This document shows positions 35,212-43,471 of a stretch of 64,000 bases of DNA, piece by piece. Source of the DNA: Alteribacillus sp. YIM 98480 (GTDB lineage Bacteria; Bacillota; Bacilli; Bacillales; Marinococcaceae); assembly GCF_009765375.1 (NCBI RefSeq), contig NZ_VTOK01000014.1, positions 1 to 64,000 on the forward strand, given 5' to 3'. Numbering within the stretch: position 1 is the first letter of the stretch; each line of letters opens with the position of its first letter. The translations under genes and the position numbers were made by a program. Under the pieces are notes generated by a model, which was given only the letters and a program-made list of their open reading frames with translations, did not search any database and was not told the DNA's origin.

Positions 35212-35631
35212 CTATTTGCGCATTCTTTTGTTTAAATCAGCTTGTATTTCATTGGATTGTTTTAGCCAATCTTTTAGTTTATCTTCAAGCGTATTAAAAC
35301 CTTGATTTTTTTGGCTGTTATTTTTGCTGCCGCCTCTAGGACCGCTTCGCTGGCTGCGCGTTTCATTTGCTTTTCCTTCAGGAGCTGGCTCCGTATCACG
35401 AATGGAAAGTGAAATTTTCCCTGACTCTTCATCAATGGACTTAATTTTAACCTTTACTTGATCACCAACAGATAATGCTTCGTGTATATCTTTAACGTAT
35501 CCATGAGCGACCTCTGATATATGCACAAGTCCTTGTTTGTTGTCATCAAGTGCTACAAACGCTCCGAAGGGCTTTATGCCTGTAACTTTACCTTCTACAA
35601 TACTACCAACTTCATACTGCTTAACCGACAT
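35212..35631 (-). CDS. yugI: S1-domain RNA-binding protein YugI (general stress protein 13)
   Basis: A 139-residue protein with a single S1 domain (about 3-75): YEVGSIVEGKVTGIKPFGAF, VALDDNKQGLVHISEVAHGY, VKVKIKSIDEESGKISLSIR. A basic, low-complexity R/S/G/N/Q linker follows (about 85-110), then a helical tail ending NKRMRK. This matches B. subtilis YugI/GSP13, a ribosome-associated stress protein. The ATG at 35631 follows TTAGGAGATG and is preferred to a start 11 codons upstream. It is monocistronic with its own terminator. Confidence 0.92.
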   Translation of the reverse strand: MSVKQYEVGSIVEGKVTGIKPFGAFVALDDNKQGLVHISEVAHGYVKDIHEALSVGDQVKVKIKSIDEESGKISLSIRDTEPAPEGKANETRSQRSGPRGGSKNNSQKNQGFNTLEDKLKDWLKQSNEIQADLNKRMRK

Positions 35632-35713
35632 GCAAACATCTCCTAACAATTTATTAGCCAACAAATTGTAACATAAATTTCAGCATTCGGCAATTTCAAT
35701 ACATATGAACAAC

Positions 35714-36072
35714 TAAGAAAAGCGCAAGCGCCTTAAAAGAAGGAAGTTCGGCTACGAGCGTCACGTCCTGTGACAACGCCGAACTGACTCCCATCCTGGG
35801 AGCCCGCGACAGGTTCTGGAGCTTTCACGCAGGGTCGCCTGCGGCCCGGAGTCGAAGGGAAGACATAAGACGTTCTGCTCATTTTAATGAACTTCTACTA
35901 AGATCGCACACGTCCTGTGACAACGCTGAACTGGCTTACACAGGAGGTGTTGACTTTTGCATTGCGACAGGACGTTCGCGGTTTTAGCAAAAGTTCCTCT
36001 TTATCGTGTGCGCCTGAGCGGCTGGGCGCTGGAGCTAGACATCAAAAACGCCAAATATTTATTATTTCTTAC
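35714..36072. repeat. Dispersed non-coding repeat, family A, copy 4 (longest)
   Basis: It begins TAAGAAAAGCGCAAGCGCC and ends GGAGCTAGACATC, AAAACGCCAAATATTTATTA, TTTCTTAC. The first 170 nt are almost identical to copy 2 at 12311. The hairpin GTCACGTCCTGTGAC is at 35760-35774, a variant at 35906-35922, and a reversed unit GACAGGACGTTCGCGG near 35966. It fills the gap upstream of the NSS transporter. Confidence 0.85.
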
Positions 36073-36163
36073 TTGTTTAAAAAATTGGCTGTGAACTTGA
36101 CAATGATGGGATTTATCAGCTAATGTGATTTAATGTCAAATGATAAGGAGAGAGGAGACACCT

Positions 36164-37510
36164 ATGAGTAACGCAGGAGATCAGTGGAAGTCGAAAATAG
36201 GTTTTATATTGGCAGCAGCCGGGTCTGCAATTGGGCTTGGAGCTGTATGGAAACTTCCATACGTAGCAGGAACAAGTGGAGGCGGCGCCTTTTTTATTAT
36301 ATTTTTAGCTTTTACATTAATATTAGGGACTTCCCTTTTACTTGCAGAGTTTGTCATTGGAAGAAAAACACAAAAATCGCCCATTCAAGCATATAAAGAG
36401 CTGGCCCCTGGGACGCCATGGTACTGGGTCGGAATTCTTGGTATTATTTCTTCTTGCTTAATTTTATCTTTTTATGCTGTGGTCGGCGGATGGATTCTTA
36501 CTTATTTTGTTCGCAGCTTAACTGGCGGCATGACAAATCCACCCACCGGTGACTACGGTATGCTGTTTGGTTCCATTATTTCGAACCATTGGGAAGTCGG
36601 GATTGCTCACCTTGCCTTTATCATTATAACGATTCTCGTCGTACAAGGAGGCATTCAAAAAGGAATTGAACGAGCGAGCGGCATTATGATGCCTGCACTT
36701 TTTGTCATTTTTATTATTTTAGTAATACGTTCACTTACTCTTGACGGCGCAATGGAAGGTGTCAGATTTTTCTTGCAGCCAGATTTTAGCAAAGTTGGCG
36801 GTGACACTATTCTTTTCGCTCTCGGGCAAGCTTTCTTTTCCCTTAGCCTTGGCGTTTCCATTATGGTGACCTACAGCTCTTATCTCGATAAGAAAGAGAG
36901 CCTTGTCCGCTCAGCTTCTTCCATTGTCGGTCTAAGCATATTAATTGCCTTTTTATCAGGCTTAGCCATCTTTCCAGGGGTATTTGCTTTTGGCTTAGAA
37001 CCTAACGAAGGACCTAGTTTAATATTCACCGTTTTACCGGCCGTTTTTAGTGAAATGGCATTTGGCGGTGTGTTTTTATCATTATTTTTGCTTTTATTGT
37101 TATTTGCTACCTTAACTTCTGCTTTTTCTTTACTTGAGATTGTCGTATCTTCTACGGCTAGAAATCAGCCAGAGCGCAGAATGGCAGCCGCATGGATTGG
37201 CGGACTTGGCATTTTTGTACTTGGTATTCCGTCCAACTTGTCTTATGGGGTACTTTCTGAGTGGTTTGTTTTCGGAAATACCTTTTTCGATAATATAGAT
37301 TTTCTTGTTAGTAATATTTTACTGCCATTAGGGGCTCTTCTTATTGCGCTTTTTGTTCCATTAAAAATGAAGCATCAAGACTTGAAGGAAGAGCTGCTTC
37401 GAGGTTCTGGATTAGGAGAAGGGTTTTTCCGCAGCTGGATGATTATGATTCGTTATATCACACCTATAGCTATTTTATTTGCATTTTTAGATGTGCTAGG
37501 AGTTTGGTAA
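36164..37510 (+). CDS. Sodium-dependent transporter, NSS/SNF family
   Basis: A 448-residue secondary transporter with about 11 membrane spans. The N-terminal KIGFILAAAGSAIGLGAVWK, followed by LPYVAGTSGGGAFFIIF, is the Na+/substrate site of neurotransmitter:sodium symporters; helix 6 has LGQAFFSLSLGVSIMVTYSS. The closest recalled relatives are B. subtilis YocR/YhdH. It probably imports an amino acid with Na+; the substrate is unknown. The ATG at 36164 follows AAGGAGAGAGGAG; an upstream in-frame start lacks a site. It is monocistronic with a terminator at 37578. Confidence 0.92.
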   Translation: MSNAGDQWKSKIGFILAAAGSAIGLGAVWKLPYVAGTSGGGAFFIIFLAFTLILGTSLLLAEFVIGRKTQKSPIQAYKELAPGTPWYWVGILGIISSCLILSFYAVVGGWILTYFVRSLTGGMTNPPTGDYGMLFGSIISNHWEVGIAHLAFIIITILVVQGGIQKGIERASGIMMPALFVIFIILVIRSLTLDGAMEGVRFFLQPDFSKVGGDTILFALGQAFFSLSLGVSIMVTYSSYLDKKESLVRSASSIVGLSILIAFLSGLAIFPGVFAFGLEPNEGPSLIFTVLPAVFSEMAFGGVFLSLFLLLLLFATLTSAFSLLEIVVSSTARNQPERRMAAAWIGGLGIFVLGIPSNLSYGVLSEWFVFGNTFFDNIDFLVSNILLPLGALLIALFVPLKMKHQDLKEELLRGSGLGEGFFRSWMIMIRYITPIAILFAFLDVLGVW

Positions 37511-37577
37511 TAAATTTCAAATCCAGGGATTAAAAAGTAAAAATGTGGGAAAATAATAGTATATTCCCCCTCTTTAA

Positions 37578-37607
37578 AGGCAAAGCATACTTCGCTTTGT
37601 CTTTTTT
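37578..37607 (+). terminator. Intrinsic terminator of the NSS transporter gene
   Basis: GGCAAAGC pairs with GCTTTGTC (one G-U), followed by seven T. Confidence 0.65.
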
Positions 37608-37632
37608 TCATTAAAAACCTCCTAGTCCTAGA

Positions 37633-37706
37633 ACAGGAAGTTCGCCATTTTAGCAAAGATCCTTATTATCGTGTGCACCTGAGCTGCTATGCGCTTAAGC
37701 TAGACT
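37633..37706. repeat. Dispersed repeat family A, copy 5 (degenerate right part)
   Basis: ACAGGAAGTTCGCCATTTTA, GCAAAGATCC, ATTATCGTGTGCACCTGAGC and GCGCTTAAGCTAGAC parallel the right third of copy 4 (GTTCGCGGTTTTAGCAAAAG, CGTGTGCGCCTGAGCGGC). Confidence 0.6.
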
Positions 37707-37765
37707 TAGATCAAATAAAATGGTGATAGTTATCAGAATAGAAAATATATAATTTTTTAGAAAGC

Positions 37766-37801
37766 AAAAAACCTGTACCTTATTTTTTGGGTACAGGTTT
37801 A
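37766..37801 (-). terminator. Intrinsic terminator of alaT
   Basis: On the minus strand AAACCTGTACC pairs with GGTACAGGTTT, followed by TTT. Confidence 0.7.
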
Positions 37802-37816
37802 CAAATATCAAAATCT

Positions 37817-38998
37817 TTATCGATGTTTTTTCAGGAAACGCCCTATCCGTTCAATAGCTGTTTGCAGGGAATCCATTGATGTCGCGTAAGAACAACGGAT
37901 ATGATTTTCCCCGCCTTCTCCAAAAACGTCACCCGGAACAACGGCGACTTTTTCTTCTTTTAAAAGAGCTTCTGCAAATGTTTCTGAACTCATCCCAGTT
38001 TGTTCTATGGAAGGGAACGCATAAAAGGCACCGCCCGGCAAGTGACATGGCAGACCAATTTCAGAAAAAGCTTTAACAATAAAATTGCGGCGCTGCCTGT
38101 AGCTTGTAACCATACGTTCTACTTGTTCCCTTCCGTTTTGCAGTGCTTCTAATGCGCCATATTGAGCAAGAGAAGAAGCACACATCATGGTATATTGATG
38201 AATTTTCAACATCGCTTGAGCGATATCTTGTGGAGCACATACAAAACCTATGCGCCAGCCCGTCATCGCAAACGCTTTAGAAAAACCTGAAATGAGAATG
38301 GTTCGATCTCGCATAGCAGGGAGATTCGCAAAACTGTAATGTTTGTTGTCATAGCTTAGTTCCGCATAAATTTCATCGGATAACACAAGCAAATTATGTT
38401 TTTCAATAACTTCTGCAATCGGCAGCAAGTCTTCTTTAGCCATTACAGCTCCCGTTGGATTATTTGGAAAACTCAACATAACAGCTTTTGTATTCGGTGT
38501 AATAGCAGCTTCCAATTCTTCTTTTGTGATTTTAAACTCATTCTCTTTTTTTGTTCCAATTGGTACCGGGACACCGCCTGCCAAAGAAACAATCGGTGCA
38601 TACGCAACAAAACCAGGCTCTATAACGATTACTTCCTCTCCTGGATTTACCGTTGCCCTTATTGCAATGTCTATCGCTTCACTTGCTCCAACTGTTACAA
38701 TAATTTCCGATTCAGGGTTATATAGGGTAGAGAATTGTTTATCTAAATAAGAAGCAATTTCTTCTCTTAATTCTATTACGCCGGGATTGGCAGTATATGC
38801 TGTAAAACCTCTTTCCATCGATGCAATGCTTGCTTCTCTTACATTCCAAGGCGTAACAAAATCAGGTTCCCCAACGCCAAGTGATATGACATCTTCCATG
38901 GTAGAGGCCATATCAAAAAAACGGCGAATTCCTGAAGGACGTATTTTTTGAACGGCCTGAGACAATCTTTCTGTTTGTTTGATAGAAGAAATCGTCAT
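37817..38998 (-). CDS. alaT: Pyridoxal-phosphate aminotransferase (AlaT/YugH-like)
   Basis: A 393-residue fold-type I aminotransferase. Landmarks are MASTMEDVISLGVGEPDFVT, the Asn of SFPNNPTGAVM, VLSDEIYAELSYD with the PLP-ring Asp, and ILISGFSKAFAMTGWRIGFV containing the Schiff-base Lys. Its start overlaps the stop of the Lrp/AsnC gene by 4 nt, as for the yugG-yugH (alaR-alaT) pair of B. subtilis, which controls alanine synthesis from pyruvate. The role as alanine transaminase is taken from that synteny; aspartate or other substrates are possible. Confidence 0.88.
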   Translation of the reverse strand: MTISSIKQTERLSQAVQKIRPSGIRRFFDMASTMEDVISLGVGEPDFVTPWNVREASIASMERGFTAYTANPGVIELREEIASYLDKQFSTLYNPESEIIVTVGASEAIDIAIRATVNPGEEVIVIEPGFVAYAPIVSLAGGVPVPIGTKKENEFKITKEELEAAITPNTKAVMLSFPNNPTGAVMAKEDLLPIAEVIEKHNLLVLSDEIYAELSYDNKHYSFANLPAMRDRTILISGFSKAFAMTGWRIGFVCAPQDIAQAMLKIHQYTMMCASSLAQYGALEALQNGREQVERMVTSYRQRRNFIVKAFSEIGLPCHLPGGAFYAFPSIEQTGMSSETFAEALLKEEKVAVVPGDVFGEGGENHIRCSYATSMDSLQTAIERIGRFLKKHR

Positions 38999-39489
38999 GG
39001 TGACACCACAATCCTTTTATCATCATCGTCTTCATCATCAAACACAACCCCATCATGTTTATATGTTTTCAGCCTAAAATGAGTGGTGGTTGAGATGACC
39101 GAATCTAATGCTGATAGTTTTTCGGATACAAAGCTGGCAATTTCCGACATCGTATTGCCGTCAATGACCACGGATAAATCATAAGCTCCAGAAACCAAAT
39201 ACAGAGCTTTTACTTCTGGAAAACGATAAATTCTTTCCGCCACTTCATCAAAACCGACACCGCGTTGAGGAGTCACCTTCACATCAATCATTGCTGTAAC
39301 ACCTTCTCGGTCGTTAACTTTACTCCAATCAACTACTGCTGCGTAGCTTAATATTATTTTTTCTTTTTCTAATTTATTTATAATGGCCTGGACGTCTTCT
39401 TCGGATTTATCTACCATTTTAGCAATGGTGGGAACATCCATGCGTCCATTTTCTTCTAACAAACGTAAAATCTCCAGCTTATCTTCCAC
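38995..39489 (-). CDS. alaR: Lrp/AsnC-family regulator (AlaR/YugG-like)
   Basis: A 164-residue Lrp-type regulator. The HTH is at about 1-55 (KLEILRLLEENGRMDVPTIA, KMVDKSEEDVQAIINKLEKE), followed by a RAM/ligand domain with VTPQRGVGFDEVAERIYRFP, VKALYLVSGAYDLSVVIDG and SEIASFVSEKLSAL. An acidic tail DDEDDDDKR ends it. The GTG at 39489 lies 8 nt after AAAGGAG and is preferred to an ATG 15 codons upstream. It overlaps alaT by 4 nt. By analogy it should activate alaT in response to alanine. Confidence 0.9.
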   Translation of the reverse strand: MEDKLEILRLLEENGRMDVPTIAKMVDKSEEDVQAIINKLEKEKIILSYAAVVDWSKVNDREGVTAMIDVKVTPQRGVGFDEVAERIYRFPEVKALYLVSGAYDLSVVIDGNTMSEIASFVSEKLSALDSVISTTTHFRLKTYKHDGVVFDDEDDDDKRIVVSP

Positions 39490-39620
39490 CTTGATGACTC
39501 CTTTCCATTGAAAAACCATTACTCTTCTTTTCATTAAAACAACAAAGTATATACATTTAACGTCTATCTTATCATATTACACTTTACTCTAGGAGTTGTA
39601 TGGTCAGATTTATAAAATTT

Positions 39621-39715
39621 TAGAAAAACTCGACTTGCCGCCAAATCCGTATGGCGGAAGTCTTAGTTTTTCTTATACTTTGATCCTTTAACAAAGTTAA
39701 ACATTCTAAAGTATT
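39621..39715 (+). repeat. Family C two-hairpin repeat, reference copy
   Basis: TAGAAAAACTCGACTTGCCG, CCAAATCCGTATGGCGGAAG and TC form hairpin 1 (GACTTgCCGCCA with TGGCGGAAGTC). TTATACTTTGATCC and TTTAACAAAGTTAAAC form hairpin 2 (ACTTTG with CAAAGT). The element ends in CATTCTAAAGTA. It is non-coding, about 95 nt. Confidence 0.8.
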
Positions 39716-39770
39716 AGAAAAACTCGACTTGCCCCGAATTTTTATGGTGAAAGCCGGTGTAAGCTTATTT
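39716..39770 (+). repeat. Family C repeat, tandem degenerate second copy
   Basis: TTAGAAAAACTCGACTTGCC, CCGAATTTTTATGGTGAAAG begins directly after the first copy and breaks down before hairpin 2. Confidence 0.65.
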
Positions 39771-39826
39771 TTCATTTTGAACATTATAAAAAAAGGGAAG
39801 AGTGCTATGGACAGGAGGGATTAGCT

Positions 39827-40447
39827 TTGGCAGAAGATCTTCCGCACATTGAAGAAAAAGCAAGTGTCGCGTTACTAATTATTGATATGATTAACGATAT
39901 GGAATTTGAGGATAGTGAAAAAATATTTCCAAAAGCACTTCAAGCGGCAGAAAATATAGCCCATTTAAAAAAAAGGGCCAAACAGCATGGCATCCCCGTT
40001 ATCTATGTCAATGACAACTATGGCCGCTGGCAGAGTGATTTCAAAGAACTAGTAGACCATTGCAAACAAGATAACGTGAAAGGAAAACCGATAACAGAAC
40101 TCGTTGAGCCTGAGGATGATGATTATTTTGTATTAAAACCACAATTCTCTGCATTTTTTGCTACACCGCTGGATTTGCTGCTTGATTATTTAGAAGTAAA
40201 AACGTTAATCATCACGGGTGTAGCTGGTAATATGTGTATTCAGTTCACCGCTAATGACGCCTACATGAGACATTACAAATTACTCATTCCATCTGATGCT
40301 ACCGCTTCTAATCAAAAAGAAGATAATGACCAGGCCCTGGATTTGATGAGCAAGGTGTTGAAAGCGGATATTTCTTCTTCTTCCACCTATAACTTTATTA
40401 ACATTATAAAAGAAGCAAGCGAATATTATTCACAAGAAAGGGGCTGA
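39827..40447 (+). CDS. Isochorismatase-like cysteine hydrolase
   Basis: A 206-residue hydrolase of the isochorismatase/nicotinamidase superfamily. The catalytic triad is visible: Asp20 in ALLIIDMINDM, Lys104 in FVLKPQFSAF and Cys137 in GVAGNMCIQFTANDAYMR. The TTG start at 39827 follows GGACAGGAGGG. It hydrolyses an amide or vinyl ether; the substrate cannot be assigned. The upstream region is the tandem family C repeat, so its promoter or leader includes that element. A hairpin with T run follows the stop. Confidence 0.88.
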   Translation: MAEDLPHIEEKASVALLIIDMINDMEFEDSEKIFPKALQAAENIAHLKKRAKQHGIPVIYVNDNYGRWQSDFKELVDHCKQDNVKGKPITELVEPEDDDYFVLKPQFSAFFATPLDLLLDYLEVKTLIITGVAGNMCIQFTANDAYMRHYKLLIPSDATASNQKEDNDQALDLMSKVLKADISSSSTYNFINIIKEASEYYSQERG

Positions 40448-40465
40448 CATAAATCAGCCCCTTTT
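40438..40465 (+). terminator. Bidirectional-type terminator between the cysteine hydrolase and luxS
   Basis: AAGGGGCTGA-CATAAA-TCAGCCCCTT followed by TTC on the plus strand; the minus strand also ends in a short T run, which suits convergent luxS. Confidence 0.7.
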
Positions 40466-40510
40466 CTCTAGCAAAGTATACTGGCATGAAAGCCAAATTT
40501 TCTGATATCG

Positions 40511-40981
40511 TTAAAAAACTTCTTTTAACGCATTTTTATCTTGTTCTAACCAGTATTTCATCCACTTTTTCGCACCCTCAAGGTTATGAAGTTTCGCTTG
40601 CCCGCACTGTTCTTCATTTGCAGCAGGTACTTCTTCTAGTTCTAGAGAATATTTCATCGTTTTTTCAAGAACATCAATTAATTCTTCGATTTTAGGCTCC
40701 CCGTTCATGATTAAATAAAAGCCGGTTTGACAACCCATAGGCGAAAGATCAATCACTTCAAAATGGTCGTATTCTTCTGCAAACCGGCGGATATTTAATG
40801 CTAACAAGTGTTCTAAAGTATGAATTACCGGAGGTTGAAGATTTTGTTTGTTTGGCTGGCAAAAACGAATATCAAATTTATTAACGACACCATCAGATCC
40901 AACTCTTTGAACTCCTGCGTGCCGAACATACGGGGCTTTTACAATGGTATGGTCTAACTCAAAACTTTCTACACGAGCCAT
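40511..40981 (-). CDS. luxS: S-ribosylhomocysteine lyase (AI-2 synthase)
   Basis: A 156-residue LuxS. The metal site is HTLEH (His54, Glu57, His58) plus Cys126 in [28 protein letters not shown], Cys84 in [11 protein letters not shown], and [20 protein letters not shown] are diagnostic. It cleaves S-ribosylhomocysteine to homocysteine and the AI-2 precursor DPD in the activated methyl cycle. The ATG at 40981 follows AAAAAGGAG and is preferred to an ATG 18 codons upstream. It appears monocistronic. Confidence 0.97.
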   Translation of the reverse strand: MARVESFELDHTIVKAPYVRHAGVQRVGSDGVVNKFDIRFCQPNKQNLQPPVIHTLEHLLALNIRRFAEEYDHFEVIDLSPMGCQTGFYLIMNGEPKIEELIDVLEKTMKYSLELEEVPAANEEQCGQAKLHNLEGAKKWMKYWLEQDKNALKEVF

Positions 40982-41055
40982 TTTAACACTCCTTTTTATA
41001 ACTCTTAGTACGATCATACAACGAGCATGCTTCATTTGGCAATAAAGATGTATCT

Positions 41056-41784
41056 TTACAACTGTTTTTGTGCTAATGCTACATTGTCTGTAAAAATGCC
41101 GTCCACCCTTGCTCCTTGCATTTTCTTCATTTTTTCAGCACTGTTTACAGTCCATACATTTACTTTGTATCCATGTTTATGCATACGATCGACAAAGGAT
41201 TTGTTTGTTAATCGATAATGAGGGCAAATGGCATCTGCTTTCGCTTGTTTTAAACGATTTTCGGGATAAAAGTCTTTCCAGTAAGAAAATGTTTTAGAGG
41301 ACGAGTTAAATAAGGACTTGCCAACGATTAAAGCCGTTTGAAATGTTTCATTCATACTTTTTATTTTTTTTATAACTTCATCTTCAAAAGAGGAAAACAA
41401 TAAATCATCTAACGGATATGAATGAGGCAGGCTCGATATCACCTGTTCTTCTAACCCATGTTCCTTTAATTCAAGATTTAACGGAATGACTCCTTTGCAA
41501 AGATGCAAAACTTCTTTTAAAAGCGGCGGGCGCCATCCTTCTTTTGCCTCTGTATTCTTTTTCCAGTGTTCATAAGTCATCTCTTTTAGTATAATCCCAT
41601 TCCAATCTGGGTTATGTGCACATACTAATTCTCCATCCTTTGTTTGTCTTACGTCTGTTTCAATCATATCAGCTTGCACGTCAATTGCGTGTTGAAATGC
41701 CTCTATTGTATTTTCTTTAATACTTTCAGTCGTTGCACCGCGGTGAGAAATAATTTGTAAACGCGCTGATGACGATAAGCTCAT
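41056..41784 (-). CDS. Glycerophosphodiester phosphodiesterase
   Basis: A 242-residue GDPD TIM-barrel enzyme. [19 protein letters not shown] supplies His14/Arg15 and Glu24/Asn25, and [20 protein letters not shown] has the metal-binding Glu/Asp and the second catalytic His. It ends in [20 protein letters not shown], then DGIFTDN, as family members do. There is no signal peptide, so it is cytoplasmic; it hydrolyses glycerophosphodiesters to glycerol 3-phosphate. The ribosome site is AGGAGCC. It is UgpQ-like rather than the secreted GlpQ type. Confidence 0.92.
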   Translation of the reverse strand: MSLSSSARLQIISHRGATTESIKENTIEAFQHAIDVQADMIETDVRQTKDGELVCAHNPDWNGIILKEMTYEHWKKNTEAKEGWRPPLLKEVLHLCKGVIPLNLELKEHGLEEQVISSLPHSYPLDDLLFSSFEDEVIKKIKSMNETFQTALIVGKSLFNSSSKTFSYWKDFYPENRLKQAKADAICPHYRLTNKSFVDRMHKHGYKVNVWTVNSAEKMKKMQGARVDGIFTDNVALAQKQL

Positions 41785-41966
41785 GGCTCCTGCATGCCTC
41801 CGTTTGCTGTTCTTTTCTCTTTTTGTGTCTTCGTACCCATTATACGTTTCCCTTTTATGTATTCCAAATAAGAACGTAGATGTACCCTACCCTTTTCAAT
41901 CCTTTTCAACGCTCTCTATTTATTCTATACTATTTAGAGTGACGAAATATTTGAGGATGATGACTT

Positions 41967-43211
41967 ATTTCTACTGAAAACAGGAATTTGCTGATTATGT
42001 GGATTGCTAATTTCTTCGTGGCAGCAAGCGCAACCATGGTACTTCCATTTATCTCCTTATATATTGAAACATTTGGCGATTTCTCTGATTCATACGTTCA
42101 GCGCTGGGCTGGCTACATTTTCGGGATCACCTTTTTAGTAGCCTTTTTTGCAGCGCCTTTATGGGGAAAAATTGGGGACCGTTATGGACGTAAAATCATT
42201 TTAATTCTGACTGGATACGGAATCGCAGTATGTATTTTATGTATGGGATTTGCTCAATCCGTTGAAAGTTTATTTGTCATAAGATTGCTAATGGGTATTG
42301 TAACAGGGTTTATTCCTACTGCAACGGCTCTTATTTCTGCCCAAAGTGCCAAAAAAAATGCAGGAGACAAACTCGGAACATTGCAGACAGGTACTGTTTC
42401 CGGTGGATTATTAGGTCCAGTGCTTGGGGGTCTGCTCGCAGATACAACCGGCTATTTTCTTACGTTTATTATAACATCAGGCGTAATTACTGCAGCTGCT
42501 ACACTTGTATGGGTCGGTTTAAAAGAAGTCGTGTACACTGATAAAAACGAAACAACTCAAACTTTTTCTAGTAAAGAAATAGTATCATTTATCTGGAAAC
42601 GCCCCGTACTCATATTGGTTATTGGGATGTCCATGATTATTCAAACAGCCAATTTCAGCATTCAACCTTTGCTTGCATTGTATGTTAATAACCTGCATCA
42701 TTCTGAAAATATTGCTTTTCTGGCAGGGATTGCCTTTTCCGTTACAGGTCTTGGAAATTTGGTCGCAACAAGAAAATGGGGACGTTTTGGCGATCGGGTT
42801 GGTCACGAAAAAATAATCGTAGTACTTCTAATCCTTTCAGCATGTTTCTTTATCCCTCAAGCATTTGTCACTAGTATTTGGCAATTAATTGTTCTTCGTT
42901 TTTTATTTGGTATGCAGATTGGTGGATTAATTCCTTGTATGACAGCCTACATACGGCAGATCTGTCCGATTTCAATGCAAGGCGAAGTACTAGGTTATCA
43001 TATCAGTTTCCGCTTTCTCGGAAATGTCTTTGGTCCCATCATAGGTGGAATAATAGCAGGACTACTTAATATATCCTATGTTTTTATCCTTTCAGGAAGC
43101 CTCTTTATTATAAGCGCATGTATTTTATGGATTGTACTTCAAAGAGAACGACAATATTCACACCAGCGAACAAACGAAACCAACGTAAAACACCATACTA
43201 CTTTGGATTAA
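41967..43211 (+). CDS. MFS multidrug-type efflux protein, probable ATT start
   Basis: A transporter of about 414 residues with 12 spans of the DHA1 drug:proton antiporter type: PLWGKIGDRYGRKIILILTG (motif A), IRLLMGIVTGFIPTATALIS, and the motif C-like GLLGPVLGGLLADTTGYFL. Relatives begin about TENRNLLIMW. The frame upstream of the TTG at 41988 encodes STENRN, reaching an ATT at 41967, 10-14 nt after TTGAGGATG; an in-frame TGA lies just above. TTG at 41988 has no usable site. So ATT is the likely start, or the ATG has mutated. The exported substrate is unknown. Confidence 0.85.
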   Translation: MSTENRNLLIMWIANFFVAASATMVLPFISLYIETFGDFSDSYVQRWAGYIFGITFLVAFFAAPLWGKIGDRYGRKIILILTGYGIAVCILCMGFAQSVESLFVIRLLMGIVTGFIPTATALISAQSAKKNAGDKLGTLQTGTVSGGLLGPVLGGLLADTTGYFLTFIITSGVITAAATLVWVGLKEVVYTDKNETTQTFSSKEIVSFIWKRPVLILVIGMSMIIQTANFSIQPLLALYVNNLHHSENIAFLAGIAFSVTGLGNLVATRKWGRFGDRVGHEKIIVVLLILSACFFIPQAFVTSIWQLIVLRFLFGMQIGGLIPCMTAYIRQICPISMQGEVLGYHISFRFLGNVFGPIIGGIIAGLLNISYVFILSGSLFIISACILWIVLQRERQYSHQRTNETNVKHHTTLD

Positions 43212-43217
43212 TCTTTT

Positions 43218-43270
43218 TTGTTAACCTATATAAAATATAAGTTGACATATTACCCCCTTACCTTTAATAT
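43218..43270 (+). promoter_or_regulatory. BirA-type operator and sigma-A promoter of bioY
   Basis: TTGTTAACC (43218-43226), 13 nt, then AGTTGACAT (43240-43248), matches the BirA box TTGTTAACC-N13-GGTTAACAA at both arms, the right arm being degenerate. The right arm overlaps a -35 TTGACA (43242-43247), with TAATAT (43265-43270) exactly 17 nt on. Biotinyl-AMP-BirA should repress here. Confidence 0.7.
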
Positions 43271-43273
43271 GAT

Positions 43274-43370
43274 TAGTAAAATTCGACTTGCCGCCAAGTC
43301 CTTATGGCGGAAGTCATCGTTTTATTTATACTTTGATCCTTTAAACAAAGTTAAACTTTCCCAAAGGTAT
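43274..43370 (+). repeat. Family C repeat lying in the bioY 5' leader
   Basis: AGTAAAATTCGACTTGCCGC, CAAGTCCTTATGGCGGAAGT and TTATACTTTGATCC, TTTAAACAAAGTTAAAC. Both hairpins are intact. It begins at the expected transcription start of bioY and would form the first 100 nt of its mRNA. Confidence 0.75.
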
Positions 43371-43471
43371 AAAGAAAATTTGGCTAGCACTCGCTGATTC
43401 ATCCATGCTAAAATTTTATGCTTTCCTATCAATGTAAAAAAATATATCCACATAAAAAGGCAGGGATGTTT

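Larger units (their letters stand above)
39490..39826. other. Divergent gap with two family C repeats
   Basis: The gap between alaR (-) and the isochorismatase-like gene (+) is mostly two adjacent family C elements (39621-39770). A leftward promoter for alaR is not obvious. Confidence 0.5.
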
